A DNA stretch of 64,000 bases from Zunongwangia profunda SM-A87 (lineage in GTDB: Bacteria > Bacteroidota > Bacteroidia > Flavobacteriales > Flavobacteriaceae): NCBI RefSeq assembly GCF_000023465.1, contig NC_014041.1:2300001-2364000 (forward strand). The letters run 5' to 3'. The notes below the pieces were generated by a model. The model was given only the letters and a program-made list of their open reading frames with translations. It ran no database searches and was not told the origin of the DNA. A program made the position numbers and the translations under genes. Below, in pieces: positions 19,755 to 28,526 of this stretch. Within the stretch, counting starts at the first letter, position 1; each line of letters starts with the position of its first letter.

Positions 19755-21947
19755 ATGAGAGCCTCCCAAAACATATCAGTAAGAATAATAAATTATAGCC
19801 TGATAGTATCGATTTTAATCGTGCAATTTGGTTGTAAATCCAGATCAGGCAAAACTGAAGAGAAAGCTAATCTTACCAGTTATGTAAATCCCTTTCTGGG
19901 TACAGCGCCCTTAACCGATCCGAGTATTATTGGTTATAATCCACCAGAGGGTTGGCGTGTTTGGGCAGGCTTAACTTATCCCGGTTCTTCTTTACCTAAT
20001 GCCATGGTGCAGTTAAGTCCGATTACGGAGTTTGGTAGTGGGGCCGGTTATGAGTATGAAGATGATGAAATTTATGGATTTACCCATACTAATAAAGGGC
20101 ACTGGAATCTTTGCAATTTACCTATTTTACCTGTTTCGGCAGAAGCACAAGTTCCGTTTAAGTCGAAATTTACTCACGATAATGAAGAGGCTTCACCGGG
20201 TTTTTATCAGGTATATTTAGATGATTACGGAGTAAATGTAAGGTTAACTTCAACGTTGAGAGGAGCAATTCATGAATATACGTTTAGCAACAAGAATCGA
20301 AGTATTGTTTTTAAACTTGGAAAAGCGAATAACGGTGTTTCAGATTGGGATATTAGCACCAGCAACCGAAACGAAATTTCAGGATATCAACGCGTAGGCG
20401 GAGACAAAATTCATTTTTTTGCGAAGCTGAGTCATGATATTAAAAATGTACATATTGAGAATCAGGGAAAGCAGGAGGGATACGCAAAAATCGAACTCGA
20501 AAACGGCAAAGCTGAAGAGGTAATCCTAAAAGTTGGTATTTCTTATGTGAGTATAGAAAACGCTAAAAACAATCTTGAAAAAGAAATAGGAAATCGAAGC
20601 TTTGATGAAGTTCACGAACAGGCTATTGAAACCTGGGAAGCTTTGCTTGGCGCTATAAAGGTAAAAGGGGGAACTAAAAAACAGAAGCAAATTTTTTATT
20701 CTTCTTTATATCGTGCATTTCTTTGGCCGGCTTTACGGAGCGATCTTAATGGTGAGTTTAGTGATGTTGAAGGCAAGATTAAGAAAGCTGATTTTCGTTA
20801 TTATACATTGCCCTCCTTTTGGGATACTTATCGTAATAAACTGGTATTGCTAAACATGCTCCAACCTGATGTGGCAAAAGATGTGATACGTTCGGTAATT
20901 GATAGAGGTGAAAATAACGGATTTATACCTACCTTTTTTCACGGAGATCACGCTACTTCATTTATTTCGGCAGCTTATAATATGGGGATTACGGATTTTG
21001 AGGTGCAAAAAGCCTACGATTTATTGCTTAATAATGCTTACAAAGAAGGTGGAACACGTCCTTATATTTCAGAATATATTGAAAAAGGATACATCGCTAC
21101 TCCAAAAATTGAAAATCCACATGTAGAGAGTAAAGCGAAAGCTGGAGTATCCAAGACTTTGGAATATGCGCACGACGATTATTCTTTGGCTTTACTGGCA
21201 AAAGCACTTGGTGATTCAGCTCATTACGAAGACCTGATGAAGCGATCTAAAAATTACCGCAATGTGTTTGATAAGAATACTCATTTTATGCGTGGAAAAC
21301 TGGAAGATGGTACTTGGGTAAGCCCGTTTGATGCAGAATATCCTTACTACGAATATATGTATCGTGAGGCTAATGCATGGCAATTATCGTTTTACGTTCC
21401 TCATGATATGCCTGGACTGGTTCATCTTTACGGGAAAGAAAAATTTGAGGAAAAACTGGATTCGCTTTTCTCCACCCCCTGGAATCCTAAACATATCGCC
21501 AGAAATGTTTCTGGTTTTATGGGATTGTATAGCCAGGGAAATCAACCTGATCATGAAACACCATTTGCCTATTATTTTATCGATAAGCCCGAAAAATCTC
21601 AGGCAGTTTTAGATAAGTTGATGCAAAATTATTTTGGAATTGAAGAAAGTGAAAATGCACTATCTGGTATGGATGATGCCGGAGAAATGTCCTCATGGTA
21701 TGTTTTTGCAGCCAGTGGTGTTTATCCTTTATCCCCAGCCGATGCCGAATTTTTAGTCAGCGTACCTGTTTTTGATGAAGTAACCTGGACGATGCCTAAC
21801 GGAAGCATACTAAGTTTTACACATAAGGGTAAAGGACGAAAACTAAAGGAAATTAAAGTGAATTCTGAAAGCGTAGATGGATATTTTATTCCATTTCAGC
21901 TATTTAAATCTGGAGGAAAAGTAATTGTCGAAACTGGTAAAGATTAA
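19755..21947 (+). CDS. GH92 alpha-mannosidase 2, lipoprotein
   Basis: Second GH92 enzyme, 730 residues, clearly diverged from the first. A lipobox ends VQFGC (Cys about residue 27), so it is membrane-anchored. It has YVNPFLGTAP at the N-terminal domain, FWDTYRNKLVLLN, REANAWQLSFYVPHD, GNQPDHETP and the catalytic GMDDAGEMSSWYVFAASGVYP. The sequence difference suggests another linkage or a different branch specificity. Last gene of the mannan operon, with a terminator 41 bases downstream. Confidence 0.92.
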   Translation: MRASQNISVRIINYSLIVSILIVQFGCKSRSGKTEEKANLTSYVNPFLGTAPLTDPSIIGYNPPEGWRVWAGLTYPGSSLPNAMVQLSPITEFGSGAGYEYEDDEIYGFTHTNKGHWNLCNLPILPVSAEAQVPFKSKFTHDNEEASPGFYQVYLDDYGVNVRLTSTLRGAIHEYTFSNKNRSIVFKLGKANNGVSDWDISTSNRNEISGYQRVGGDKIHFFAKLSHDIKNVHIENQGKQEGYAKIELENGKAEEVILKVGISYVSIENAKNNLEKEIGNRSFDEVHEQAIETWEALLGAIKVKGGTKKQKQIFYSSLYRAFLWPALRSDLNGEFSDVEGKIKKADFRYYTLPSFWDTYRNKLVLLNMLQPDVAKDVIRSVIDRGENNGFIPTFFHGDHATSFISAAYNMGITDFEVQKAYDLLLNNAYKEGGTRPYISEYIEKGYIATPKIENPHVESKAKAGVSKTLEYAHDDYSLALLAKALGDSAHYEDLMKRSKNYRNVFDKNTHFMRGKLEDGTWVSPFDAEYPYYEYMYREANAWQLSFYVPHDMPGLVHLYGKEKFEEKLDSLFSTPWNPKHIARNVSGFMGLYSQGNQPDHETPFAYYFIDKPEKSQAVLDKLMQNYFGIEESENALSGMDDAGEMSSWYVFAASGVYPLSPADAEFLVSVPVFDEVTWTMPNGSILSFTHKGKGRKLKEIKVNSESVDGYFIPFQLFKSGGKVIVETGKD

Positions 21948-21987
21948 TTTCGAAGAAAATTAGCCTAACCAACCAATCTTCGAAGTA

Positions 21988-22020
21988 GCAGGGAATGTAT
22001 TTACATTCCCTGTTTTTTTT
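21988..22020 (+). terminator. Rho-independent terminator of the mannosidase operon
   Basis: An 11-bp perfect stem CAGGGAATGTA / TACATTCCCTG with a 2-base loop core is followed by eight T residues. Confidence 0.92.
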
Positions 22021-22254
22021 AGTACCTCTGAAAGGATATCGTATTCCGATTTTGGAGATTATGGCATGCTTTGCGAGAGTAAAAAGTTTTTACGCTTCAT
22101 ATTCAGTGAGCTTTACAGGTTTCTTGATTTTTTAGAAAATTACCGGGGTGTTTCAATTATTAATTTGCTTTGGTTTTTCATTATTTTTTGTTTTTTGGCA
22201 ATCAAAATTAAGTTAAAGCCGCCTATTTAAAAGTAATGAAGCAAAGCAATGATT

Positions 22255-22262
22255 TATATTTG
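22255..22262 (+). promoter_or_regulatory. -7 promoter box of the ABC operon
   Basis: TATATTTG matches TAnnTTTG exactly, 24 bases before the ATG at 22286. No clear -33 TTTG was found. The rest of the gap after the terminator shows nothing else. Confidence 0.45.
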
Positions 22263-22285
22263 TAACTAAGCCTAGCCATTTTTAA

Positions 22286-22825
22286 ATGAACTTTCATGAT
22301 TTGCCAAAACAGCCTAGCATTTTTTTGTCTTACTGGAATGTAGGCAAACTTTTGTATGGCGCTTTGCTTTTGTTTATCATAGAAACCTTGTTTTATTATG
22401 TGAAGTTTAATGAATCCTTGATAGATGGCAATTGGTATATCATTTTGTTTTGGCTGTGGTGTTTACTGTTTTCTTTTATTCATATGTTTCTGGTGATGGC
22501 AGACATATGGTCAAGGTTTCAGAATTATAAAAGGGCAAAAGATCAAATATTTCAGCATGGTTTTAAAACGAAGATAGCGATTAATTATACAGGGAGTAAA
22601 TGCCAGCGCATGGCTCTAATGGCTGCAGCAAAAGAGTTGGGGATGGATAAAGAAGTACAGCGATTTTATGAAAAACTAGGCATTGGCTGGTATCATTTTA
22701 TTCCTAAGTTTATGCTTAAAGATCCGTTGTTTTTCTTCCGCAGCTATTTTTGGTCGCGTACCTTTTTAGAACGCTATTATGCACCCAAATTTGATTTTAG
22801 AAATCAGCAAAAAGCTCTCTCTTGA
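22286..22825 (+). CDS. Membrane protein of unknown function
   Basis: I do not recognise this 179-residue protein. Two strong hydrophobic helices (about 22-42 and 50-72) are followed by a soluble, basic, aromatic-rich C-terminal half ending KFDFRNQQKALS. Its stop TGA overlaps the TTG start of the ABC ATPase gene, so it is translationally coupled to the transporter and probably assists it. Confidence 0.75.
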   Translation: MNFHDLPKQPSIFLSYWNVGKLLYGALLLFIIETLFYYVKFNESLIDGNWYIILFWLWCLLFSFIHMFLVMADIWSRFQNYKRAKDQIFQHGFKTKIAINYTGSKCQRMALMAAAKELGMDKEVQRFYEKLGIGWYHFIPKFMLKDPLFFFRSYFWSRTFLERYYAPKFDFRNQQKALS

Positions 22826-23682
22826 TTTTAGAAGCCACAAATTTAACCAAAACCTATAAATCGGGTAAAGCCGTAGATGCCATTTCGCTTAAACTTAAAA
22901 TCGGCCAGATTTATGGTGTACTGGGAAGAAATGGCGCGGGGAAAACTACTTTATTTAAGATATTGTGCAATCTCGTTACTGCAGATCATGGAAGTTTAAA
23001 AATTCATTCGACCAAATTAAAACCTATAGGGGCCATTATAGAGAATCCAGGTTTATATACTTATTTAAATGCATACGAGAATCTTAAGGTTTTTGCTGAA
23101 ATTCAAAATGCTCCACGGGATAAAACAAGGCTTGAACAATATTTAAAAACCGTCGGTCTTCCGTTAGATAGAAAGGATGCAGTGCGCCATTTTTCGATGG
23201 GAATGAAACAGCGCCTGGCCATCGCCATTGCTTTATTAAATGATCCTGAAATTGTTATTCTGGATGAGCCATTTTCGGGTCTTGATCCTATGGGGGTTTC
23301 AGATTTAATTCGGCTCATAAAATCACTTGCCGCTAAAAATAAATCGGTTTTAATTTCATCACATATGTTGGCCGAATTGCAGAATTGCTGTGATTATTTA
23401 TACGTAATCGATAGGGGAAAACTGGTTAATCAAGGGGAAACCACAAGGCTATTTAATCATAGCATTTCCCGATACAAGATTAAAGGAAATGGTGTAGAGC
23501 AGGTAAAAAACAAACTATTCAAAATTATTTTTGCTGAAAAGAACAGTATCGATATTGAATGTAAAGCTACTGAGATTTCTAAAATCTTAGAAAACCTGAT
23601 TCAGCAAGGTTATCAGATCACTGCATGCATACCACAGGTTACCTTAAACGAACTTTTAAGTCAGCAACCCAATGATGTATAG
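22822..23682 (+). CDS. ABC transporter ATP-binding protein
   Basis: Cytoplasmic ATPase subunit, 286 residues, of the kind paired with CcmB/ABC-2-type permeases. Walker A GRNGAGKTT (about 37-45), signature HFSMGMKQRLAIA, Walker B IVILDEPFSGLDP and the switch His in ISSHML are all intact. The start is a TTG overlapping the preceding stop; no in-frame ATG is near, and the first residues ILEATNLTKTY fit the family start. The permease gene overlaps its end by 11 bases. Substrate unknown. Confidence 0.92.
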   Translation: MILEATNLTKTYKSGKAVDAISLKLKIGQIYGVLGRNGAGKTTLFKILCNLVTADHGSLKIHSTKLKPIGAIIENPGLYTYLNAYENLKVFAEIQNAPRDKTRLEQYLKTVGLPLDRKDAVRHFSMGMKQRLAIAIALLNDPEIVILDEPFSGLDPMGVSDLIRLIKSLAAKNKSVLISSHMLAELQNCCDYLYVIDRGKLVNQGETTRLFNHSISRYKIKGNGVEQVKNKLFKIIFAEKNSIDIECKATEISKILENLIQQGYQITACIPQVTLNELLSQQPNDV

Positions 23683-24499
23683 GATTTTAAAGGTAGAGCT
23701 ATTTAAGCTGTTTAGAGAAGCCAAAACCTGGTACGCCATTGTGGCCGTTTTAATTATTGAGTTTATCATCTTTTTTGCGGCTTATTATCAGGGAAAAACC
23801 ATTTTAGAGCTCTTATTAGATAATTTAAGGCAGTCTTTTTATTTTGAAGGAAACCTACTTAATGGCAATTTACTATTATATATTGTCCTAAATTCCCTTT
23901 GGTTTAATCTACCTTTAATTTTAATGATTGTAAGCTCAGCTTTAATTACCGAAGAGTATAAAACGGGAACCCTAAAAACGCTAATGCTGCAAGCGGTGAG
24001 TAAAAAGAAACTGATCCTCGCAAAATATATAACCTCCCTGATTTTTACAATATCGATCTTAGCGCTTTTAATGCTTAGTAGTTTTGTACTGGCCTACAGT
24101 ATTTTTGGAGATGGTGATCTGGTGGTGTATTTGGGAACTTTAAATTTTTTCCCTGCAGAAGATGCCTTTTCCAGAATTTTATTAGCATTTTTTTCAGGAA
24201 CACTAAGTATGATTTTTTTTACCAGCGTAAGCATTACTTTAGGAATTATACTGAAAGAACCTACCAAAACCTGGATTGCTTCAGCCTTGTTTTTAATTTT
24301 AAGTTCGTTATTTATAAAAGCTGATTTTGGAGAAATAGGAGATTATTTTTTTCCGAAATTAACCAATTCCTGGCAGCGCTTTTTTGCTTATGATCTGGAT
24401 ATTTATGGAATCCTTCAGGATAATCTTTTACTAGTAGGATACACTATTTTATTTGCTGTTATAGGGATTTATAAATTCAATAAAACCGATATTGGATGA
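23672..24499 (+). CDS. ABC-2-type transporter permease
   Basis: Membrane subunit of 275 residues with about six hydrophobic segments. The N-terminal RILKVELFKLFREAKTW and the segment ITEEYKTGTLKTLMLQAVSKKKLILAKY, just before the second membrane cluster, are typical of ABC-2 permeases. It overlaps the ATPase gene upstream by 11 bases and the LolA-like gene downstream by 4 (ATGA). Export rather than import is usual for this type; no substrate can be assigned. Confidence 0.88.
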   Translation: MMYRILKVELFKLFREAKTWYAIVAVLIIEFIIFFAAYYQGKTILELLLDNLRQSFYFEGNLLNGNLLLYIVLNSLWFNLPLILMIVSSALITEEYKTGTLKTLMLQAVSKKKLILAKYITSLIFTISILALLMLSSFVLAYSIFGDGDLVVYLGTLNFFPAEDAFSRILLAFFSGTLSMIFFTSVSITLGIILKEPTKTWIASALFLILSSLFIKADFGEIGDYFFPKLTNSWQRFFAYDLDIYGILQDNLLLVGYTILFAVIGIYKFNKTDIG

Positions 24500-25155
24500 A
24501 TTTAAAGATTATTTTTTTGTTGTTGCTGTTAATGTTTATGGGCACACTACAAGCGCAGGATATCGATAAGGATTTATTGCGTATTAAACAGCACATGGAT
24601 GATGTTTCGTATTTCACCGCAGATATCATAGTAGATGTTACAGCTCCATTTATCAATATGCCCACAAAGACCGCTTCCATAGCATATAATCGTGGTGAGA
24701 AAATAAAATTTAAAACCGAAGACTTTTTAATTTTCCCAAAACGCGGATTGGATTTTACTTTTTCTGAGCTTTTTGAGCATCCTTTTATTAGCGTAGATCG
24801 GGGTTTTGAATTGATCGATGATAAAAATTTGAAAGTTCTAAGTATCATTCCAAAAGATGATAAAGCTGATATGGCTATGGCTACACTTTATTTGGATATT
24901 GAAAATGATCATATAGTGGTATCCAAAATTACTACTAAAAACCAGGGAAGTTATACTTTGAAAATGCAGTATAATGCAGCAGAAATCTTACCATATCATA
25001 TGGAAGTTTCTTTTGCTATCGAAAATCTAAAAATTCCGCTTAATTTTATGGGAAACGATACCAAAATTGATCGTAAAGCCATAAAAAATACCCAAACCAA
25101 TACAGGTATTGTAAAAATCCAGATAAAAAATTACGATATAACCATTACAAGGTAA
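24496..25155 (+). CDS. LolA-like periplasmic protein
   Basis: Secreted protein of 219 residues with a clear signal peptide (about 1-21, ending LQAQ). The body is beta-rich, beginning LRIKQHMDDVSYFTADI, and resembles outer-membrane lipoprotein carrier (LolA/LolB-fold) proteins common in Flavobacteriaceae. It overlaps the permease by ATGA. A periplasmic LolA-fold protein with an ABC exporter suggests handling of a lipid or lipoprotein, but the family assignment is by eye and function is unproven. Confidence 0.65.
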   Translation: MNLKIIFLLLLLMFMGTLQAQDIDKDLLRIKQHMDDVSYFTADIIVDVTAPFINMPTKTASIAYNRGEKIKFKTEDFLIFPKRGLDFTFSELFEHPFISVDRGFELIDDKNLKVLSIIPKDDKADMAMATLYLDIENDHIVVSKITTKNQGSYTLKMQYNAAEILPYHMEVSFAIENLKIPLNFMGNDTKIDRKAIKNTQTNTGIVKIQIKNYDITITR

Positions 25156-25174
25156 GGCTAATAAAAATTTAACT

Positions 25175-25507
25175 ATGAGGATATTGGCTCTTTTACTACT
25201 TTTAATTTTTTCAGTTTCCAAAAATTATGCTCAAAAACCTATAAATTCAACGATTACAAAAGCTGACTTGATCAAATTTATTGAGCAGGCAAAAGAAGAA
25301 GGCAAAGTAAATGAAGATCTGATAATTGTCTTAGACGAACAGAGGTTTGTTGGTATTGATTCGATTAAAGCGGATGAAAAATTTTTCGCAGAAATCAGAA
25401 TAATCAAAAAAGGCAATAAAGAAATGAATCAGATATATGGGGATAAAGCTGAAAATGGAATTATAATGATCCAATCTCCTCCAAGAACTCCTGAAGAGAG
25501 GAAATAG
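25175..25507 (+). CDS. Small exported protein with a TonB-plug-like end
   Basis: A 110-residue protein with a signal peptide (about 1-19, ending NYAQ). The C-terminal IYGDKAENGIIMIQ resembles the end of a TonB-receptor plug domain (compare IYGTRGNNGVILI in the susC product at 9591), with no barrel attached. It starts 19 bases after the LolA-like gene, so it may be the last gene of the ABC operon. The orphan immunity gene follows only 4 bases after its stop, marking the left edge of the Rhs cassette region. Function unknown. Confidence 0.65.
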   Translation: MRILALLLLLIFSVSKNYAQKPINSTITKADLIKFIEQAKEEGKVNEDLIIVLDEQRFVGIDSIKADEKFFAEIRIIKKGNKEMNQIYGDKAENGIIMIQSPPRTPEERK

Positions 25508-25511
25508 AAAT

Positions 25512-25910
25512 ATGAATAAGGAAATTATTACATATATAGAATTTATTAAAAAATTTGAAGGAAAACTAAATTCTAAATTTGAGATTTCAGGAAATATATG
25601 GGAAAGATCAGGAAAAGATTTTCCCAAATCAGGAAAGGTCGGAGATTACAAATATAGTTTCCACGGGGCTGGTTGTAGAATTGAAAATAATGGAATTATT
25701 TGTGAATATGATATTGCGCCGTTAAATGGAAAAAGCATAAAATTTTCTTTATGGAAGTTGGCGAATTTTATAAAAACACATCCTACATTAGAGGAGAAAG
25801 AATTTTCTGATTTAGATAAAGAATTATCTTTCTTAGTAAAAGAAAGATTTTTATCAAAATTGAAGATAGACGATATTGAAACATCTACATACCAGGTAGA
25901 GCTATGTTGA
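25512..25910 (+). CDS. Orphan immunity-type protein, copy 1
   Basis: A 132-residue soluble protein (KFEGKLNSKFEISGNIWE...FHGAGCRIENNGI). I cannot name its family with confidence. A copy at 31556 differs at only 4 residues and there directly follows a ParB-like Rhs toxin remnant, so both are best read as the immunity protein for that toxin. Here no toxin precedes it. It forms the left part of a 537-bp direct repeat that continues into Rhs anchor 1. Confidence 0.75.
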   Translation: MNKEIITYIEFIKKFEGKLNSKFEISGNIWERSGKDFPKSGKVGDYKYSFHGAGCRIENNGIICEYDIAPLNGKSIKFSLWKLANFIKTHPTLEEKEFSDLDKELSFLVKERFLSKLKIDDIETSTYQVELC

Positions 25911-26048
25911 TGACTTTTTATAATCTTAAGCTCATTATTATTTTTGGATATCGAAATCCTTTAGAGAAAAGGATGCTGAAACGGGGATGGAAGCCTTTGA
26001 ACTTCGATTATGGGATGCAAGAATTGGGCGATGGTTAACTACAGATCC
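25512..26048 (+). repeat. 537-bp direct repeat, copy 1 (immunity gene + spacer + Rhs anchor)
   Basis: This is the same length as, and nearly identical to, 31556-32092. It runs from the ATG of the 132-residue gene through the spacer to the ACAGATCC of the Rhs anchor (LTTDP). After that base the two copies diverge completely into different toxin tips. Confidence 0.9.
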
Positions 26049-26262
26049 TAAAAAAGAGTTTCCATCTCCTTATCTTGGACTAAGCAATAATCCTTTACGT
26101 TTAACTGATTCTGATGGAGGAAGTACTGATGATGTAATATTTAGAGATAGTAATGGAAAATAATTTTTCAAAATAATTACTGGAGATGATAATCATAGAT
26201 ATATAGATGTTGGTTTTGAAGTTGATAATGATCTAGGCTCAATAAATGTTAATTTTAACTAA
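25957..26262 (+). pseudogene. Rhs C-terminal toxin remnant 1
   Basis: Translating from 25957 gives FREKDAETGMEAFELRLWD then ARIGRWLTTDP, the end of an Rhs core, then PSPYLGLSNNPLRLTDSDGG and a short tip. A TAA at 26161-26163 interrupts it, but the same frame stays open afterwards (FFKIITGDDNHRYIDVGFEV) to a second stop at 26260. There is no start codon or Rhs core. The tip is too short to classify. The 171-residue immunity-type gene starts 8 bases later. Confidence 0.75.
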
Positions 26263-26263
26263 T

Positions 26264-27090
26264 AATATAAATGAAAATCAGGTTTATAATTTTTACACTA
26301 GTTCTATTACTTATAATAATAGCTTATTTTTTTATAAAGTTTATTGCTCCAAAATTGACAGAGCAAGACCGAATGGAATCTGAATTATATTTTAATAGTT
26401 GTCACTATAACTTTAAAGCGAGAATTTTAGATCATCACCCACTTAATGCCTATACAGCGGGTGTTTTAAAATTAAAATTAATCAAAGGCGAGATCAATAC
26501 TTATAATGAATACAGTAAAAATATTACAACAGGTAACTTCAATACTAGGGATAGTGTTATGTATGCTTTTGCCACTTTTTATCCAGAAATAGTAAGAAAA
26601 ATAGATGAAGGAATTCATCCTGTTATGATTGAAATGAATTGTAAATCAAGAGTAGCTAAAATATTTATTAATCAAGAAGATTTTTTTAAAACCACAATTT
26701 ACTACTCTGGAGATGACAGCTTTAAAAAAAGAGCTTTTATAGATTTTTTAGACGAAAATAATATTAAAAATGATTTATTTTGGTAAACTAGTTTTCTGCT
26801 AACGATCGACTTTGTCGAGTGCTGTAATAGCTTTGGTAATCAGAAGCTATGTTATAAAAGTTTATCTTTTTTTTAGTAGTAGAAAGTATAAGTTTAATAA
26901 TAAATTTGCGTACTTCAGCACAATGATGCGAACCAATCTAAATACCGATATAAATATCAGGGTAAGGAAAAGGATGCTGAAAAAGGTATGGGAGCATTTG
27001 AACTTCGACTATGGGATGCTAGAATTGGGCGATGGTTAACTACAGATCCAGCTGGTCAATATAGTTCTCCATATCTAGGAATGGGAAATA
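26264..27090 (+). repeat. About 0.83-kb direct repeat, copy 1
   Basis: The immunity gene at 26271, its roughly 150-base spacer (ACTAGTTTTCTGCTAACGAT...) and Rhs anchor 2 up to GQYSSPYLGMGN are repeated at about 34798-35625 with scattered substitutions and small indels. The copies diverge just after the anchor. Confidence 0.85.
26271..26786 (+). CDS. Membrane-anchored immunity-type protein, copy 1
   Basis: A 171-residue protein with one N-terminal membrane helix (FIIFTLVLLLIIIAYFFI, about 5-22) and a soluble domain (LDHHPLNAYTAGVLKLKLIKG) facing the periplasm. The family is not recognised. It directly follows Rhs toxin remnant 1, and a copy about 92 percent identical lies at 34805 after a different remnant. 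The reading frame is intact although the toxin is broken. Confidence 0.75.
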   Translation: MKIRFIIFTLVLLLIIIAYFFIKFIAPKLTEQDRMESELYFNSCHYNFKARILDHHPLNAYTAGVLKLKLIKGEINTYNEYSKNITTGNFNTRDSVMYAFATFYPEIVRKIDEGIHPVMIEMNCKSRVAKIFINQEDFFKTTIYYSGDDSFKKRAFIDFLDENNIKNDLFW

Positions 27091-27794
27091 ATCCTGTAAT
27101 AAGAGTTGATCCAGATGGCGGTAGCGATTGTCCCTATCCTCCTTGTAATGGCGGTGCATTTTATGGAGGTTCTTTGGGTGAGGTTTCAATTATTGTGACT
27201 AAATCTAAGCCAGCTGATATGCCAAGATGGATTTGGGATACTGATTTTGGGTTTTACTCAACGGATTTCAAAGGAAGTTTGAGTGACTATAATAAAGAGT
27301 ATGGAACAAACTATATTCAAGGGAAACAGTATAATGAATATTATTATGATAATTTTTATAAACCAGAATATGATGAATTAATAAGTGGTATGCATGCAGC
27401 TACTTCTGAAGCTGCTGGCTACTTATTAGGGTTTGGAGGATATTTTGTTCCGGTTGGATGGGTATTTAAAGGTGGTAGGTGGGTATACGGTGGGCTAAAA
27501 TATATTCGATATGGAGGGAAAACATTTACCCAATATAAAGCTATTTACTGGGCAACAAGAACCAAACCTACACTTAGTGCAATTGAAGGTCCTGCAGGAC
27601 AGGTTTGGAAGCAATATACAGAATTACATCATAGGTTTATTCCTCAAAGATGGAATTGGGCACCAAATTGGCTGAAAAATAATTCATATAATTTGCAGCC
27701 CTTAAGTAGTTATGAATATGCATTGAGAGATCCGTACCGAGCTAGATTTGCTCCACAATGGGCTAAAGAATTGTTCAATTTAAAATGGAAATAG
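26988..27794 (+). CDS. Rhs C-terminal LHH/HNH-type nuclease toxin (intact tip)
   Basis: The only toxin tip here whose frame is fully open, 268 residues from the first Met; the frame is open from 26904 (NQSKYRYKYQGKEKDAEKG) but has no start codon there. The Rhs anchor ends GNNPVIRVDPDGG, followed by a hydrophobic Gly-rich stretch (about 145-175) and a C-terminal ELHHRFIPQRWNWAPNWL segment. The LHH motif and trailing NLQPLSS resemble HNH/ENDO VII-fold toxin nucleases. The cognate gene starts one base after its stop. Without an Rhs core it is probably silent unless recombined onto one. Confidence 0.7.
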   Translation: MGAFELRLWDARIGRWLTTDPAGQYSSPYLGMGNNPVIRVDPDGGSDCPYPPCNGGAFYGGSLGEVSIIVTKSKPADMPRWIWDTDFGFYSTDFKGSLSDYNKEYGTNYIQGKQYNEYYYDNFYKPEYDELISGMHAATSEAAGYLLGFGGYFVPVGWVFKGGRWVYGGLKYIRYGGKTFTQYKAIYWATRTKPTLSAIEGPAGQVWKQYTELHHRFIPQRWNWAPNWLKNNSYNLQPLSSYEYALRDPYRARFAPQWAKELFNLKWK

Positions 27795-27795
27795 A

Positions 27796-28509
27796 ATGTT
27801 TGAATTTTTTAAGAGAAATAAGAGTGAAATTCCAAAACACTCATCTTTGACCGCTCAGGATTTTAATTTTTTGAAAAACCTATTATCTATTCTGCCTGAT
27901 GATTACGAGTATTTGCGCCATCAAGTCAGTTCGGATTTTCTGATTAAAAAATCACCCATGTTATTGAAAAAAAAGGGTAACATTGGTTTTTCTATGGATG
28001 AGAATTTGTTTAATAAATTGAAGAGAACTGATATTGCAGAATCTGCAAAATTAAGTAATATTCTTATTAAGAGTAGAAAGGGCGGATATACAGCAATAAC
28101 CATTCATCTATTAAACGGAAATCTATGGGGGTATTATCTCGATCCTCATCTTTCTTTTGAAGATTTAGATTTTAGATTTTATGATATGAGCAAATTGCAG
28201 CTCAGACAATTTAATTCAAGTGACAAAGAGGAATTAAAAAACATTTTAGGAGATGTACCTAATGAAATACTTAAAAATTTGGATGTTGAATCAACCTTCA
28301 AGATCGAATTGAGAGAAGGTGAATTTTACGTTATCAAAGAATTTGGTAATGGAGATTACTTAGCTGTTGATAAGTTTGGTCAAGTATATGGTCTGTTCCA
28401 TGACCCTTACTTAATAGAGAAAATCTATGATAATAAGGATTCTTTTTATAAAGCGCTTCAAAAAGATGAATTCGATATGAATAAGTACTATGAGTCTAAG
28501 TTTGATTAA
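27796..28509 (+). CDS. Cognate immunity-type protein for the LHH nuclease
   Basis: A 237-residue cytoplasmic protein with a start one base after the nuclease stop. The C-terminal half (FGNGDYLAVDKFGQVYGLFHDP...SFYKAL) has the look of SMI1/KNR4 (SUKH) immunity proteins, in which a Gly-Asp strand and a late Asp-Pro loop recur. That match is by eye and moderate. A cytoplasmic immunity protein is consistent with a nuclease toxin. Confidence 0.7.
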   Translation: MFEFFKRNKSEIPKHSSLTAQDFNFLKNLLSILPDDYEYLRHQVSSDFLIKKSPMLLKKKGNIGFSMDENLFNKLKRTDIAESAKLSNILIKSRKGGYTAITIHLLNGNLWGYYLDPHLSFEDLDFRFYDMSKLQLRQFNSSDKEELKNILGDVPNEILKNLDVESTFKIELREGEFYVIKEFGNGDYLAVDKFGQVYGLFHDPYLIEKIYDNKDSFYKALQKDEFDMNKYYESKFD

Positions 28510-28526
28510 TATACTATTTCAATCCA

